From contig NC_073692.1 in assembly GCF_029784155.1 (NCBI RefSeq), forward strand, positions 418,992,352 to 419,056,351: a DNA stretch of 64,000 bases. Direction: 5' to 3'. This document shows, piece after piece, positions 35,220 to 47,929 of the stretch. Source of the stretch: Uranotaenia lowii (taxonomy: Eukaryota > Arthropoda > Insecta > Diptera > Culicidae). The notes under the pieces were generated by a model that saw nothing but the letters and a program-made list of their open reading frames with translations, was not told where the DNA came from and did no database searches. Every line of letters begins with the position of its first letter. Position 1 is the stretch's first letter. The position numbers were made by a program, and so were the translations under genes.

Positions 35220-35487
35220 CAAGGTTGCCGAAAATACAGAAAAACATGGAATTTCGTAGATTTTTGAGCAAATTTTCATCACAGAATCTGTGTCACAAAA
35301 CACAGAATTTTGAAATATTAAAAGATTCAATAGAGTTTATGAATTTTTAGTGGATTTCCAAAATTAAATTTTTTGAGCCTTTTTATTTTATACTTTGAAT
35401 AAGAAAAATATGATAAGATTGGTAATGTTGATTGATTTTTTCAAACGAAAATGTTGGAAAAAGCACAGAATTTTTTTGGCAACCTCA
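35220..35487. mobile_element. Short hAT-like MITE, 268 bp
   Basis: Ends CAAGGTTGCC and, on the opposite strand, TGAGGTTGCC, with subterminal ACAGAA motifs. Flanking 8-mers GGTACAGG (35212-35219) and AATACAGG (35488-35495) match at 6 of 8 positions, compatible with an aged hAT target duplication. Confidence 0.62.
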
Positions 35488-35495
35488 AATACAGG

Positions 35496-36033
35496 ATGCG
35501 TCAACAAGGTGTATTTGATTCGAACGTCGAAAACCCCCTCAGTTTTTCAGCAGATTTCGACAAATAAACACAATTTTACCCAAAGTCATTTAATGCCATT
35601 TTAGATATGAGTCGATTCAGACCAAATGACCCCCTGAAATTGTAATGCTTAACATCGAAATCAGTTTTGACAACTGTGCGTGCTCAAATAAAATCTGTTG
35701 TCTCAAGAAATGGTTCCTCGTTTTTGGATTTAACGGCACCAAACTTTTTTGTGGGCCTATAAAAAAAGTAAAATTCAAACCAAAATGTTGAAAATATTGA
35801 CGAGCTTAAAGTAGCTCTTTAAAGCAGAATTCGTGCAAAAGAGCAGCTTTTGCTGACAAAATGTATTGGTCATTTTATCGACGTTGAATTCTTAAGCTGG
35901 TTTGAAATTAATTGCATGAGATATTCTCAAATTATCTTGTTGGCTTTTGAATATCGGCTGAAAAATTGCGGAATTATTCAACGTTTAAAACCGTATATCA
36001 GATAAAAAAAAGGGTGAAAGATAAGGTACAGCA
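35496..36033. other. AT-rich DNA, nothing recognised
   Basis: No supportable feature. Confidence 0.45.
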
Positions 36034-36435
36034 TAAGGTTACCAGATTTCCCGGTTTTATCCTGGTTTGCCCGGATATTTCCTACAAAATTTGGGAACAG
36101 CCCGGCCCGGCCCGGTTGCCTGGATTTCATTGGAAAATGCCCGGATTTTGCCCGGATCTATTCACTTTATTTGGCAAATCAAACAAAACAAAAAACAAAT
36201 AGTGTTGTAAAACATTTGTATCTATGCCTCCAAAACGAAATTTTTTGAGTAAGTTTTATAAAAAATAACCATGAATTGTTTTTGAAACCCTCTAATACGA
36301 GAAGAAATCTGTCGATGTACTTTGATGAAAATATGAAAAATGAAATCAAATGCCCGGATTTTGCCAGGTTTTTATAAAAAAATTACTTGGATTTGTCCGG
36401 CCCGGAGAGGTACTGAAAAAATTCTGGCAACCTTA
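36034..36435. mobile_element. hAT-like MITE family 'AAGGTTGCCAGA', 402 bp
   Basis: The left end TAAGGTTACCAGATTTCCCG and the right end (opposite strand) TAAGGTTGCCAGAATTTTTT form inverted ends. CCCGG-rich motifs cluster just inside both ends. Flanking 8-mers are only partly similar, so the target duplication is not secure. A fragment of the same family is at 33590-33920. Confidence 0.68.
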
Positions 36436-37239
36436 GATAGCACAAGGTGAAATTTTAGATTTTCACCTGAAAATAAAAAAAATATCATTGCATACAATTA
36501 GAATTCGTGAAATATATATGTATAAACGCAAACGACGTTGTTAATTAACCTTTAAAACTTCGACAAATTTCATTGTGATGTGTATAATGGAGATTTTTTT
36601 GGTTAATCGTTTGTAGAATAAAGAATTGGTAGTGTCTATCACAGAAAAAAAAAATTATAAAATTCATAATCAAAGGTGCCTTATATTGATTTTTCAAGAT
36701 TTTTCTAGATTAACACGTTTTTGAAATATGATGGATTTGATTTTTATTCTCTAAATTTTTAAATTAAAAAGTTTTTTTTATTGTGAGAAGCGAAAAGTAA
36801 CGTTATTTTTAGTACTGTTTTTAGTGTCAGGTTGGTTCCAATAAGTTTTTTTTAATTTAGAACCTGCAATTATAGTTGATTTAGTTCCAAGACATTGAAG
36901 ATGAATACAATAATCATAAAAATAATCAATTAATAGGTTGTTAGACGAAAAAATTAAAATGATAGTAAAGTTTCTGGAACTACAATTACCTTTAGCTCAT
37001 TTTCAACATCTTCCATGTTATTCTAATCTTCTATCCGGCCAAATCTTCCAATACATAAACATTTTTCAAAATTAACAAAACCTTCCTATGGATTCAAAAA
37101 ATAATTATGTTGTGAATTTTGTAAACCAAAAAACCCGAATATTGCTTTCCTTCTAAGGCATATAATCATTAAACAATCATTTGTATCATTCTAGTCAAAA
37201 AAAATCTAACGACTGACCAAAACCATGCTCCAGCTCGTA
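36436..37239. other. AT-rich DNA, nothing recognised
   Basis: No supportable feature. Confidence 0.5.
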
Positions 37240-38480
37240 AGAATAAATGTTTTCTGGGTGTGAAAAGTTTCAATTGGTACAACTATTGTTGACCACATTT
37301 TCGTCATCCTCTGCTATTTCTTGCAGCTACCCTTTTTTTCTAAGTGGCTCTGTGACATGCCATCGTGACCGGTCCCATCCTTGTCTTCCAAAAAAAAAAA
37401 ACGAGAGAGTCGGCAAAAAAACGGTCGGCAGCAGCAAACTAATCCGGCACTAAAAATGGGAAAACCTTTTTCCAGCATTGCCTGTCGGGGTCAAATAAGC
37501 TCTAGTAGAAGCAGATCCCTAACGGAGGAAAAACCTTTCTCTACATAGCTATCATTAGCGATGACCACCACTAGAAGAGGAGCCAACCCTCGGACAGGAC
37601 TAGGAAATGAAAAAAATAAAGAAACGTTAAACGGCTCCTATCCATGCAGTGGCGATTTTCCAAAATGCAAGAAAAAGGTGGAAAAACTGAGCTATTTAGT
37701 TAGTTTCGGTTTGGTTGTTTTTCCGCCTCCCGGAATCTCCCGGATTGGATCAGCCCCAGGTTCTTTTTTTTTCTAGCCCCCCACGGAAGCAAAAAAAAAC
37801 ACAGAGTGGCCGGCAACAGTGATAATAGATCATTATCGTAAATTAGCTTCCTCTCCACGAATGACGACGACGAATGGTCCGGCCCTCTTCTTCCGCCCAC
37901 ATTTTAGTTGCTTAGTCCTTAGTTGTTGGAAAAGACACACTCTCGGCCGCCAAACACTTTGAGTTATCTGATGCGCCTGGAGGTATTCAACCGAATAAGG
38001 ATACACTACCTATTTGTATGGGCGGATTTAGTTCCCGGCTTGGCTCAACTCGGCCCAGGCCTGAAGGGAAAAGTCTCTGAGACCAACGCCATTCGGTTCG
38101 GTTTAGTCCGGCCGGCCGCTAATGGTTGACCTTTTGGGCGGGGAAAAACGTTTGAAGCGTATAATTTATGCTCCCGGGATGATTATACACATTGGAATCA
38201 CATCCCTCCTCCAGCCCAGACCCAGAGCCAGGAGGTAAGACGTCGAGGTTGAATGCCAAAGTTTAGTGGGATCTCGTTAACGAGAAAAGGTAATTTCGGA
38301 TTTTTGTTGAAGCATGATGTCCAGCTATGTATATGAATCGGTCACGGTACATGTGGCCGGCGTTTAAAAAAAGGGATAAACATTGATATTATTTATGATA
38401 AAGCCACCGCAAAGGTTTTCTCTGGAGAGTTGATGCTTTTTTGCGCGGATTCATTTTGTGTCTGATCGCAGGGTTTATAC
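37240..38480. other. GC-richer non-coding block
   Basis: Compositionally distinct from the flanks and repeat-poor. Short frames exist on both strands but none shows a domain, and no good splice-bounded exon stands out. Candidate conserved intronic or regulatory DNA (inference). Confidence 0.3.
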
Positions 38481-41339
38481 ACGTTTTTGCAACATTCAAC
38501 ACATTCGTTCTTTTTCCACTCTGAGTAAAATCATTCATTTGTACCTACAACGAAGATAATATACGGAATTGTATAAATTTAAACCTCTTTAATCAACACT
38601 GCGAAACCATTGACTTTACAATGTCTCGGCAAAAACTCAAACAATATTTTCATCGAAGAAATCTATATTCTTAAGGAAAATTGTAAAGCAGACACTGCTT
38701 AAAACTATTCTTAAGGAAATACACATGTATCAAACTAGTCTACGTTACGGTTGACGAAACAAATAAACAAGAACCTTAACATAAATCCTATAAAACTTTT
38801 TATTAGCTTACATATGACAGAGACCTGGACTTACTCCAGCTGATTACTTCCCATTCCTCTATTTTTAGTTGATAATTTTTTATAAAAAAAATGACCTGCT
38901 TTTCAAATTATTTTCTAGACATCACTTTTAGTAATACCCTATTTTGTTAAGTTGTTTATCGAAAAAAATTCAAAATTGTTACATTTTCTGATAAAAAATG
39001 TTACGTTACGATTAAAATCTTTCGTATGTCAAAGACCATTTCATTTAAAAAATCTTTAAAAATCCAAATTTAAAGTCTGAATATGAAGATTAACCTTTTT
39101 GTTTAGTACACAGTCAAACATAACTTTTACTCACGATACACTTAAGAATGACGTGTAAATTTTGTCTCGACAACTTGGAATGGGTCCAAGTGTCAATCAT
39201 TTTTTGTTTGATTTAAAACGAATTGTAAAATCGTTTCATTCTTGAAATTTTTTAAATTGCAGATTGAGCAATAATGTAAATAACCAAGCTAAGACCGTTT
39301 AGTTGATATTTTTTCCGAGGATTTGTATATTTTACGCATGAAAGTATTTCTCAATCTATGAATAAAATTTTCCCATGCACATTAGCATAAAAAATTCATT
39401 CCTCAATCAATTTTCAAGCTTCGAAAATAGTCCCTCATAAGATATTCATAGGTCCTACCGTTTTACATTTGAATAAATAGAACGTCGCCCCTCAATCATT
39501 CAACGAAGTGTCAGAAAACAATCGTGTCCCATCAAAAACAACAATCCTTCAGTCCCTTTTCGCCAAAATTGCCAATCGAACCCTACACGCCCAGCTCCTT
39601 TATTATTCAAACGGCGTCGTACCATTTCTATTTTCGCGCTACCCACGAACCTTTTGCTTCAGTTTCCAGCATCAAACCAACCGAAATGTTTTTCCGAATG
39701 TTTTCCCGCGTAGACATGGTGAATTTGCTACAAAAGGCCCTATAAAAAAGTCATACGACCTATGGTTGTCACCATATCGATGATGATGGCTACAGACATG
39801 GCAATATTCGTATTCCCATGCGTTTCAAAGTCTACTCGAAAGGGAATTCTTTTGAAAACGAAACAGATTGAAGGCTACTTTAAGTTGATACTCCTTGAAA
39901 TTTTGAGTTAAGGACTTAAAAAACAATGATAACTATAAACTCATGACAAATAATAAGGAATTATTAACAGAAACATGACAATGATACTGCTGGAAATAGT
40001 TTTTAAATGCATATTTTTCTTTTAAAAAAATTCAACTTGCCTAGCGTTTTCAAATTTGATTGAAAACCATTCAAAAATTGTTTTTCGCTTCCTGTCAACC
40101 GTTTTCGCGTTGGTTGCCGTTCCCCCACAATATATTCCTTCAGCTGCTCTCCATTCGGGTGAACACAAGATCTCCCTAATTTATGTAACTTCTCGAATCT
40201 GATAACAATTCATGATTGCCGTGTTGTTGTTGTTTTTTCGGAGTCGTGCGACAAAAATGCGTGGGCTATTTTGTCCAGCTTGTCGTTTTGGTTGTAGATT
40301 TGGGATTGTGGTAGAGCCCATCGAGGGGAGCGGAAAAAGGAAAAGGTTTTTTTTTATGTGGTGCCTTTGACAATGTTTTTTTTTTGGAGCAGGAAAACGG
40401 AATATGAAAGGAAAATTTTGATTTATTGTTCTGATATAACCTTTGGTCTTTGGAAGCCAAACCACTACCAATATTGTGTTCCATTCAGGAGCCGCTTTTT
40501 TAGCAAGATGATCCTAGATCCTTTACCCATAAAAACTAAAAAAAATGTGCTTTTGATTTAATATTTGTTGAAAGACAAAACTTCCATGAAGGAAATAATA
40601 ACCGTATTGATCATCAGTTTAGGAATAAATAAGGTAAATCGGTTCAATATAAAGCACTCCAAATTTGCTTGCAAATGACGCTTTCAAAAAACTTTTTTTT
40701 TAATGATTGCAATGTAAGCTGAGGCTGAGAAATGTCATATTATTTCCAGTATATTAACAGAATTCCATTTGTAAGTCAAGCACATAACACTAGAAATTAC
40801 ATACTCTTTCTATGAACAAATTTCGATTGTTGAATTTGATTTTTTAAATATTTTTGTAATTGACTTTTATATAATTTTTATAAAATAATTTAAACTGAAT
40901 AAAAAAATTATTTCATACAACCAAACATCGGACCAAGTTTAAACAATACACCTGACCTTAAAATGATTAATTAAATTGATTTCGATAGCAGACGATTGGT
41001 CTTTTTAAATTTTAAAAGTATACCTACTTCCGCGTTAGATTCAATAGAAGAACTTTTGGCGCTAGAAAGAAAAGATTGAATGGGTGATATTCATGCCATT
41101 CAGATGGTTCGTTTAAGCTTCCGCTAATAATGATCAGCAAATAAAAAAGTCCAAAACGTGTGGATTCGCATTAATTCCTTCAGGAGTGGTTTTTAAAGTT
41201 GTTTGTTCCCAAGTTCTCGGTTTTTGTAGAAAATACTAGGCTACCGATAGAAGAGTCCTAGTATCGGACAACTGTTCAGCCAACCGTAAAACTGAAGATA
41301 CCTTGAACTGTCGATGGTTCAATTTCAACATCTTTGCTG
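38481..41339. other. Mostly AT-rich DNA with two small GC-richer patches
   Basis: Patches at 39480-39790 and 40080-40500 are less AT-rich. Two overlapping plus-strand frames at 39508-39783 have no recognisable domain. Nothing else is supportable. Confidence 0.4.
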
Positions 41340-41347
41340 TCCCAGCA

Positions 41348-42096
41348 TAGGGATACCATACGTACTCTTTTAAGAGTACATGTACTCTTTTTCGATCGAA
41401 AAATGGGCGTACTCTTCTTTTTGTGAAATTTTACCAAATGTACTCTTTTTTTGTTTAAGGACTTTTGATATGGAAAAACCAACGTGTTTCCTCAATTTTA
41501 TGAAGTTTTTTCACATCTTATGTAAAACTACGAAAGGAATACAGCTTACAAAAAACTACTTTAAATTTTGTTTGAATAATCATAGACTTTTAGTTCTTAT
41601 AAACGCCTTTGAGTATGCAAACAGTAATAAATATGAAAAAAAAAGTTTCTATAGCACAAGAATATTTGAAAAGAAAATTTATTATTGTCATGTAAGTCAC
41701 ATAACCTCCAAGACATTAACAATATTTGATTAAATTGGAATAACTTGGTGTCATAGCACGAAATATGTACAGTAGAATCACGCTTAAGCTATCAAATTGA
41801 CGTTTAAAATCTATTCTTGTCAGAAACGTCTATTAAATAGAAAAAAAAATTAGAACTTATCCGATGTGGTCCCTCCCCAAGTAAGCGGAGTTCTATTTTA
41901 CATCCTTTTGCAAACCATCCGGGGGCAAAGATCGAAAAATATATGGATCTTTGTCAACCTGATGGCTGGGATAACGCGGGAGCTCAGAAAACTGGAGTTC
42001 GGATAAGCGTGGTTCTACTTTTTAACGTTTTTCCTGACTTTTTGGATAAATGATCTCAATGTACTCTTTTTGGTGCCGAGGGATATGGTAACCCTA
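41348..42096. mobile_element. hAT-like MITE, copy B (749 bp)
   Basis: Same family as 4409-5223, in opposite orientation. The left end is TAGGGATACCATACGTACTC; the right end (opposite strand) is TAGGGTTACCATATCCCTCG. Flanking 8-mers TCCCAGCA (41340-41347) and TCCCAGCT (42097-42104) match at 7 of 8. The internal word AAGAGTACATGTACTCTTTT is shared with copy A. Confidence 0.88.
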
Positions 42097-42104
42097 TCCC
42101 AGCT

Positions 42105-45100
42105 ATGCTTCAGCCTAAATATCATAGAATTATTCAGATGATAAAATTTAGCTATCGGTAGAAGCTGATACGAAGTTTTCTTGATCGTCCAGGAGAATTT
42201 TTCTCTTTATTAGGGCGGAACAAATATCAAGATTTTTTTATTTGTCGCCTTCTCCCTTCGAAATTTCCAAAAAAACCTGGAGGGGTGAATGAGTAAAATT
42301 TAAAAAATTTTATGGAAAGTTCCAAAACTTCATAAAATATCCGAAAAATTTCAAAAGAAAAAAACAGGTTATGGAAGTGTAATCACTTTTTGTATTTTTG
42401 ATTTTATTGAATTTTTTAATAAAAAAAAAACATGATGTATATGTTTAGGGCAAGAATATAGTATGCAATTTTGTGGCATACAAACATTCATACAATTTAT
42501 TCCAATTTACCTATTTGTTTTTTTTGGCATTTTTTTATTACCCCGTGAAGATTCCATGTTCAGAATGGGGCATACTCAAATTATCCTTTATATTTGTGAT
42601 TTTCATCTTGAAGTTAGATTTTTTTCTTTGTTATAAAGACTTTCAGCCTTTAGATGGTTCATATCTGTGATCTTTTTTATCCTTCTTAAAGCTTAAAATT
42701 TTCTTTTTTTTTTTGTTACATTGGTTTATTTGTGCTCATTCAACATCCAAAGACTCACATAATTTCCTTTGCCAAAATTTTAGGGTTGTGGGATTCAATC
42801 CTGACCACCCCAAGTTGTAAATATAATTTGCCATTTGCCAAATTGAGAAATATGTTTTCATTTTCCATTTTCATAAGTCAGTACGAAAATCTTTAATAGC
42901 AAGGATTTATTCAGCTTTGTTATTTGATATAAGTCACAAACAATACTTATCGATGGATCTATGATTGAGTTAATTTGGCATAAGTCAGAATTGCTTTTAT
43001 TCAATTTTATGATACAATAACGTCCTTTAAAAAAAGGATGCAAATTGCCCTCTTCAAGTAGAATTGTTATTTTTTTTTTGTTTTCTTTGGGGACCGTAAG
43101 CATTGTTTTTTTTTTTAACCTGAACCATGTTTTTAAACCTGCACATTAAAACGAAATTTTTAATATTGTTCCCCCATGTTTGAAACATGGGTAGAACTTC
43201 GATAGATGGTCTATAAACCTCATAATTTGATGATGATTAGCTTATTTGTTTTGATGTTTCCACAGTCAACAAGAAAAACATAGCACAAGATAAAAACCAC
43301 ATCATATTTTGATCTAAAATCGACGAAAATCCCATTAATGGTTCCAACAGGAAAGCGAAATATCGAACTTTTTTTTCCTACCAAATAGAAAACTGTTTTT
43401 CACTTGTTTATATTTCTAACAACACCTAGTTTTAAATTTCAATATATTATGAAGCACAATAGGTTTTTTGATTAAGTTAAACAAACCGGATTTCACCTAA
43501 ATACTCATCCGTCATCAAGTATAGAAAAAGAAGTGGTACGTAGTGTGAGAAATATGGCAACAGAATAAAAAACGTATTATTTTTCTCAACTGTTTGTTTT
43601 CAATAATTTCATGCAAGATTGTAAAGGGTTTTTTTTATCCAAAGCAATAAAATTCGAAATAATTCGATTCGAAAATGAAGTATTGTCGCAAGTAAAATAT
43701 TTGAATCAACTGGACATAAACCAAGTAAAGAACACCGGGGTAAGTGGGGACGATGGCTATTAAAACGATACTATGAACTATTTTTTCAAACTTTAAATGC
43801 AGAATGTTGAAATTACTTCTTATCTCTCCAATAACTATGAAAAAGATACGATTCCGACAGTAACGGATGTTTACAGCGACTTTTTGGGTTTTTTCTATTT
43901 TCAACTACGATGTCGAGTTGATGTGCATCTTTTACCATTGCAAATTTTTCGTAAACTAGCTGGCTCTTGACGGAAAATTCTACATTCGAAAAAAAACGAC
44001 GGTTAAGTTAGCTATAGAGAAAAAAGAGTTTATTTACAAAAATCAAAAATTTTATCTTCAAACCCTACCTGGGGTAAGTGGGGAATGCTTAATACATATC
44101 TGATGTTTTCACATATTTTCAATTTTCTCTCCTTCATCCAGCACAATTAAGCTTTATTTAGCGTTCGGATCATGAAAAGTTGGAAAAGTACTTGTTTGTT
44201 CTGAAATAAGTTAATATTTTCGATAAAATCGGATCTCGTGTATTGCAACATAAATTACACACAATAATCATAGAAAGATGCTTCACTAATAGTACCAGAA
44301 ACTTTTTTTTTGATGGTTCGAGCTATAAAGTAACGTATTCAATCAAAAAAACACAGTATTATGAACTTGAATCATAAAGTCTGATTTCTATAGAAATGTT
44401 CATTTATTTTAATCCTCTATCAATTGACTTTGATAAAAATAACATTTGCCTAAGTTACTGACTTTTAAACATAAATCAATTTTTTTGTTTTTTCTACACT
44501 TTTGAAAATTGGCCAATTGGCTAATTGATGGGCGAAATCATGATATGTTTATATTAGTTTCGCAATATCTAAGATAAATAGCAACTGTAGAATTAAACAT
44601 GATATTAAAAATTTAAGTTTTTACGCAATAATCAACTTTCCCGAATACTTCACGTAATTATGACTTGGAAGTTAAAAAAAAACTATTTATTTTTTCCATC
44701 TTTTGAAACGAAAATCCGATGAAATTTTAAAAAAAAATTATTTATAGATACTTTTCAAAGTATAAGTGAAAATGCTTAGCAGTCTTCAACAAAGAAGTGG
44801 TAAATAAAAAAAAAATGATATCGATGATTGATTTATTGGAAAATTGTTTTTTATATGCCTAAGTAAAACTGGATGCAATAGACAAAATTGGACAAAAAAT
44901 TCGAGTCAAGACGCCAAAATTTCCTAAACCAGATATAAAACATTGATAGAAGATTTGAATTCAACAGAGTGTGAAGTTATCGAGTTCAAGGTTGGAATGG
45001 CGATGAGCAAGCACCGAATTTCTATTGAATTTTGAACGGATCTGTAAAAATTATCAGTAAAAACAAAAAAAAAAAAAAAAACTGGCAAAGTTAGGCTTAT

Positions 45101-45269
45101 TTTGAAAAATCAGGGAAAAAACGAAGCTTGTCAGGTTAGCAGGAAAGACCTTAAAAAATCAGGCAAATCCTGAAAATTCAGGCAAATTGGCAACTATGTG
45201 GAGGGAGATAACCGACTCGGAAACAAACCCGAAAAAAATCGATATTTGGTATGGAAATTCCAAAAATAG
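42105..45269. other. AT-rich DNA with partial repeat motifs
   Basis: GGGGTAAGTGGGGA occurs in direct orientation at about 43738 and 44072, which may be one end of a TA-type MITE whose other end I could not find. 45070-45200 has CAGG/GGCAA motifs reminiscent of the AAGGTTGCC family. The remainder is featureless AT-rich DNA. Confidence 0.4.
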
Positions 45270-45494
45270 GGGCCGTTCACGTATTATGTTAGCCTAATTT
45301 TGGATATTTTTAACCCTCCTTCTCTTCCTAGTAAGACAAAGTAAGAATTTAAAAACCCTCCCTTCCCCTCTAGTAAGATCTTACGTTTTTTGTTCTTTGA
45401 GAAATTAACGCGTGTTTTTTTCAAAAATTGCCACAAAATATTCCAAATGTGACATCCATGCTTCAAAGCAAAGTACTTTTTAGGCAAAACTTAA
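45270..45494 (+). repeat. Dispersed repeat beginning GGGGCCGTTCAC, copy 2
   Basis: Collinear with 34891-35070 up to AAAACTTAA, where the homology stops at the TA border of the next element (45495-45496). Confidence 0.75.
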
Positions 45495-45496
45495 TA

Positions 45497-46565
45497 CCGT
45501 AAACGGGGTAACTTTGATCACCGGGGTAATTTTGACCAACAATAGGGGAGAGTGGGGATACTTGATCCCTTTTTCTAATTTTCACCACATCTTTTTGGAA
45601 AAATTTAGCAACTCGCACTCTTTGACATTTTCTGACAGCTTGTAACTTCAAGTTTCTATGCTCCAAAAATTAGAACGATACTTGAACTCGTTGATGAACT
45701 AGAAGCATTTTCGTGGGAGTAAAAAAATTGCTATTTTTCTGAAGTTAGGGGAGACTTGATCCCCTATTCAAGGAGACTTGATCTTTTATTCTGGAAGCCC
45801 TAATCCTTTATAAAAATCAAACAAAATCCCAAGATAGAATGTTAATTGACTATTTTGGTCATGTTTGTTCTCATTTCACAATTTATAGCAGACATAAGAA
45901 GAAAATTCTATAACTTTGTCTCAACGCTAATAACATTGCATACTTAAAGGCGCTATTTTTTTATAATTAAAAGAAAATTAATTATTTTTGCTCTTTTTTC
46001 AGACAATTGTTTGATAAATATTAGTTTTTGGATAAATATTAGTAATTTCGTAATCAGCAATCATAACGATCAATTCAGAAGAAGAATATGCCGTTTGGAA
46101 GGGGGATCAATTGTACCCAACTCTAGGGGATCAATTGTACCCATAATCAACATTTTAGAAAACTTTTTCTGAAAAAAGTTGAGAGTTTTCCATTGCTTTG
46201 AAAATATGGCATTATGAAGTTCATTTTACGCTCGAACGATTGATACATTGGAACAAATATTTTTTTTCATAATTTTCCCATGTAAGGAACATTTTAAAGT
46301 GATGAAAAAAGATCTTCAAGTTACAATTTGTGAAATTTTTCAAACAAAGTTCAATTACTCAAACAATTATTTTGTTGAAATTTTTTAAACTACAAGCATT
46401 GTTATCTTGCTCATTTTGGCACATTTTTCTAGAACATTTGATCTTTGTAAGACATTCCAGTTTCGAGATATAGCTGAGGAATCAAGTATCCCCAGGGATC
46501 AAGTATCCTCATTCTCCCCTACATTTTTGCACATTATCATCAATAACTCAGTCTAAAGTTTGAAA
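45497..46565. mobile_element. MITE family 'CCGTAAACGGGG', copy 2: truncated and interrupted
   Basis: 45497-45542 (CCGTAAACGGGGTAACTTTG to TTGACCAAC) and 46522-46565 (CATTTTTGCACATTATCATC to AAAGTTTGAA) together correspond, reverse-complemented, to the terminal 90 bp of the intact copy at 56186-57121. The gap between the two parts is a different MITE (45545-46519). The far side is cut off where the minisatellite begins. Confidence 0.87.
45545..46519. mobile_element. MITE family 'GGGGAGAGTGGGGATACTTG', copy 2 (975 bp)
   Basis: The left end is GGGGAGAGTGGGGATACTTG and the right end (opposite strand) is GGGGAGAATGAGGATACTTG, continuing ATCCCT in both: about 27-bp inverted repeats with two mismatches. 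TA is duplicated outside (45543-45544 and 46520-46521). The unoccupied target is preserved at about 57073 in the intact host element, where CAACAA-TA-CATTTT is continuous. No transposase frame. Confidence 0.93.
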
Positions 46566-46978
46566 TTGACAAAATTGACAAAATTGACAAAATTGACAAA
46601 ATTGACAAAATTGACAAAATTGACAAAATTGACAAAATTGACAAAATTGACAAAATTGACAAAATTGACAAAATTGACAAAATTGACAAAATTGACAAAA
46701 TTGACAAAATTGACAAAATTGACAAAATTGACAAAATTGACAAAATTGACAAAATTGACAAAATTGACAAAATTGACAAAATTGACAAAATTGACAAAAT
46801 TGACAAAATTGACAAAATTGACAAAATTGACAAAATTGACAAAATTGACAAAATTGACAAAATTGACAAAATTGACAAAATTGACAAAATTGACAAAATT
46901 GACAAAATTGACAAAATTGACAAAATTGACAAAATTGACAAAATTGACAAAATTTACAAAATTGACAGAATTGACAAA
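46564..46978. repeat. 9-bp minisatellite (TTGACAAAA)n, about 46 copies
   Basis: A nearly perfect array; only the last few units carry substitutions (TTTACAAAA, TTGACAGAA). It starts exactly where homology to the MITE at 45497-46565 ends. Multi-frame open reading (Leu-Thr-Lys; Ile-Leu-Ser) is an artefact of the 9-bp period. Its reverse complement TTTTGTCAA differs by one base from the unit TTTTGTCAT of the array at 8180-9413. Confidence 0.97.
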
Positions 46979-47929
46979 AACAAATTTGTTTCGGAAAATA
47001 TGGGAAATAGGTAGCTTTGAGTCCTTCCACCGCCCTTTTTTAGGGTCTCAAATCCTCCCGAAGGGCGGTAGGGACCACTTTGAAAACCACTGATTTTGTT
47101 TAAAGTCAGACCTTTTTTGTCATTTAATCAATATAAGGACATATAAACTTTTTTTGTCAGATTTTCAGGTTTTTGTTTAAAAATGAATTTTTTTTTCAAA
47201 TTCGCAATTATTTTTGCAAAAATTAACTTCGTTTGAAATTTTGGTAGATTTTTATTCGATGAACCTGGGATATTGAAAAAAATTTGCCTTTTAGACAGTT
47301 ACTAATAGTTGAAGTGAAAATATGAAAAAACTTCCCACATTATTGCATCAAGCTTAAAAATGTTAAAAGAATACTTCGGCCTTATATTGACTTTGTAAAC
47401 AACAACAAAAAAACAAACTGCAAAAGCATGTAGTACATATTTATCGAATGAAAAACTCATGAATAAAAATAGTAAAACTGTCACATTTTCATAACTCTTT
47501 TCTGTTGTCTTTTAACTTACCATAACAAAGTACAAATTACCTAGTGTTCTGTGATTGTTCCAGTTTAAGCACACCGTAATTAACAACGCAATTCTTAAAT
47601 TAACTGATAATTTTCCTTTCTTCTTGGAACCAGTGGCTCAGTTTGACCCGAAATGATTTGTTACCAGCTGAGAAGAAACTTTTCGGGGAAGTCATACAGG
47701 CTCAGTGATCATGAATTCTTGAATCTGATGAAAAGAGATTCATCGGTTGAATGGATGGGATTTATGGGAAAACTTTTAATTTTCTATCTAAGATAAAGGA
47801 GGGAAAATTAAACACCTTTAAAATACCGAATTTTTTAATCAGATCTTCTGTCAAGATTGGTTCCCGAAAAAAAGTTTAATAAACTAGCCATGCTATGCTA
47901 CTGTCACAGCCTAACCGAGTCAGTCAAAT
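46979..47929. other. AT-rich DNA
   Basis: A short imperfect inverted repeat (ACCGCCCTT/AAGGGCGGT, 47030-47070) is the only structure noticed. Confidence 0.45.

Noticed and set aside
39508..39783. Two overlapping frames of 91 and 73 codons in a GC-richer patch
   Set aside because: Different phases of the same DNA, no domain, and no supporting start or splice context.
43735..44090. GGGGTAAGTGGGGA motifs as a complete MITE
   Set aside because: The two motifs are in direct, not inverted, orientation and no matching opposite end was found.
46540..47093. Long Leu-Thr-Lys, Ile-Leu-Ser and Cys-Gln-Phe frames
   Set aside because: Same artefact, caused by the (TTGACAAAA)n array.
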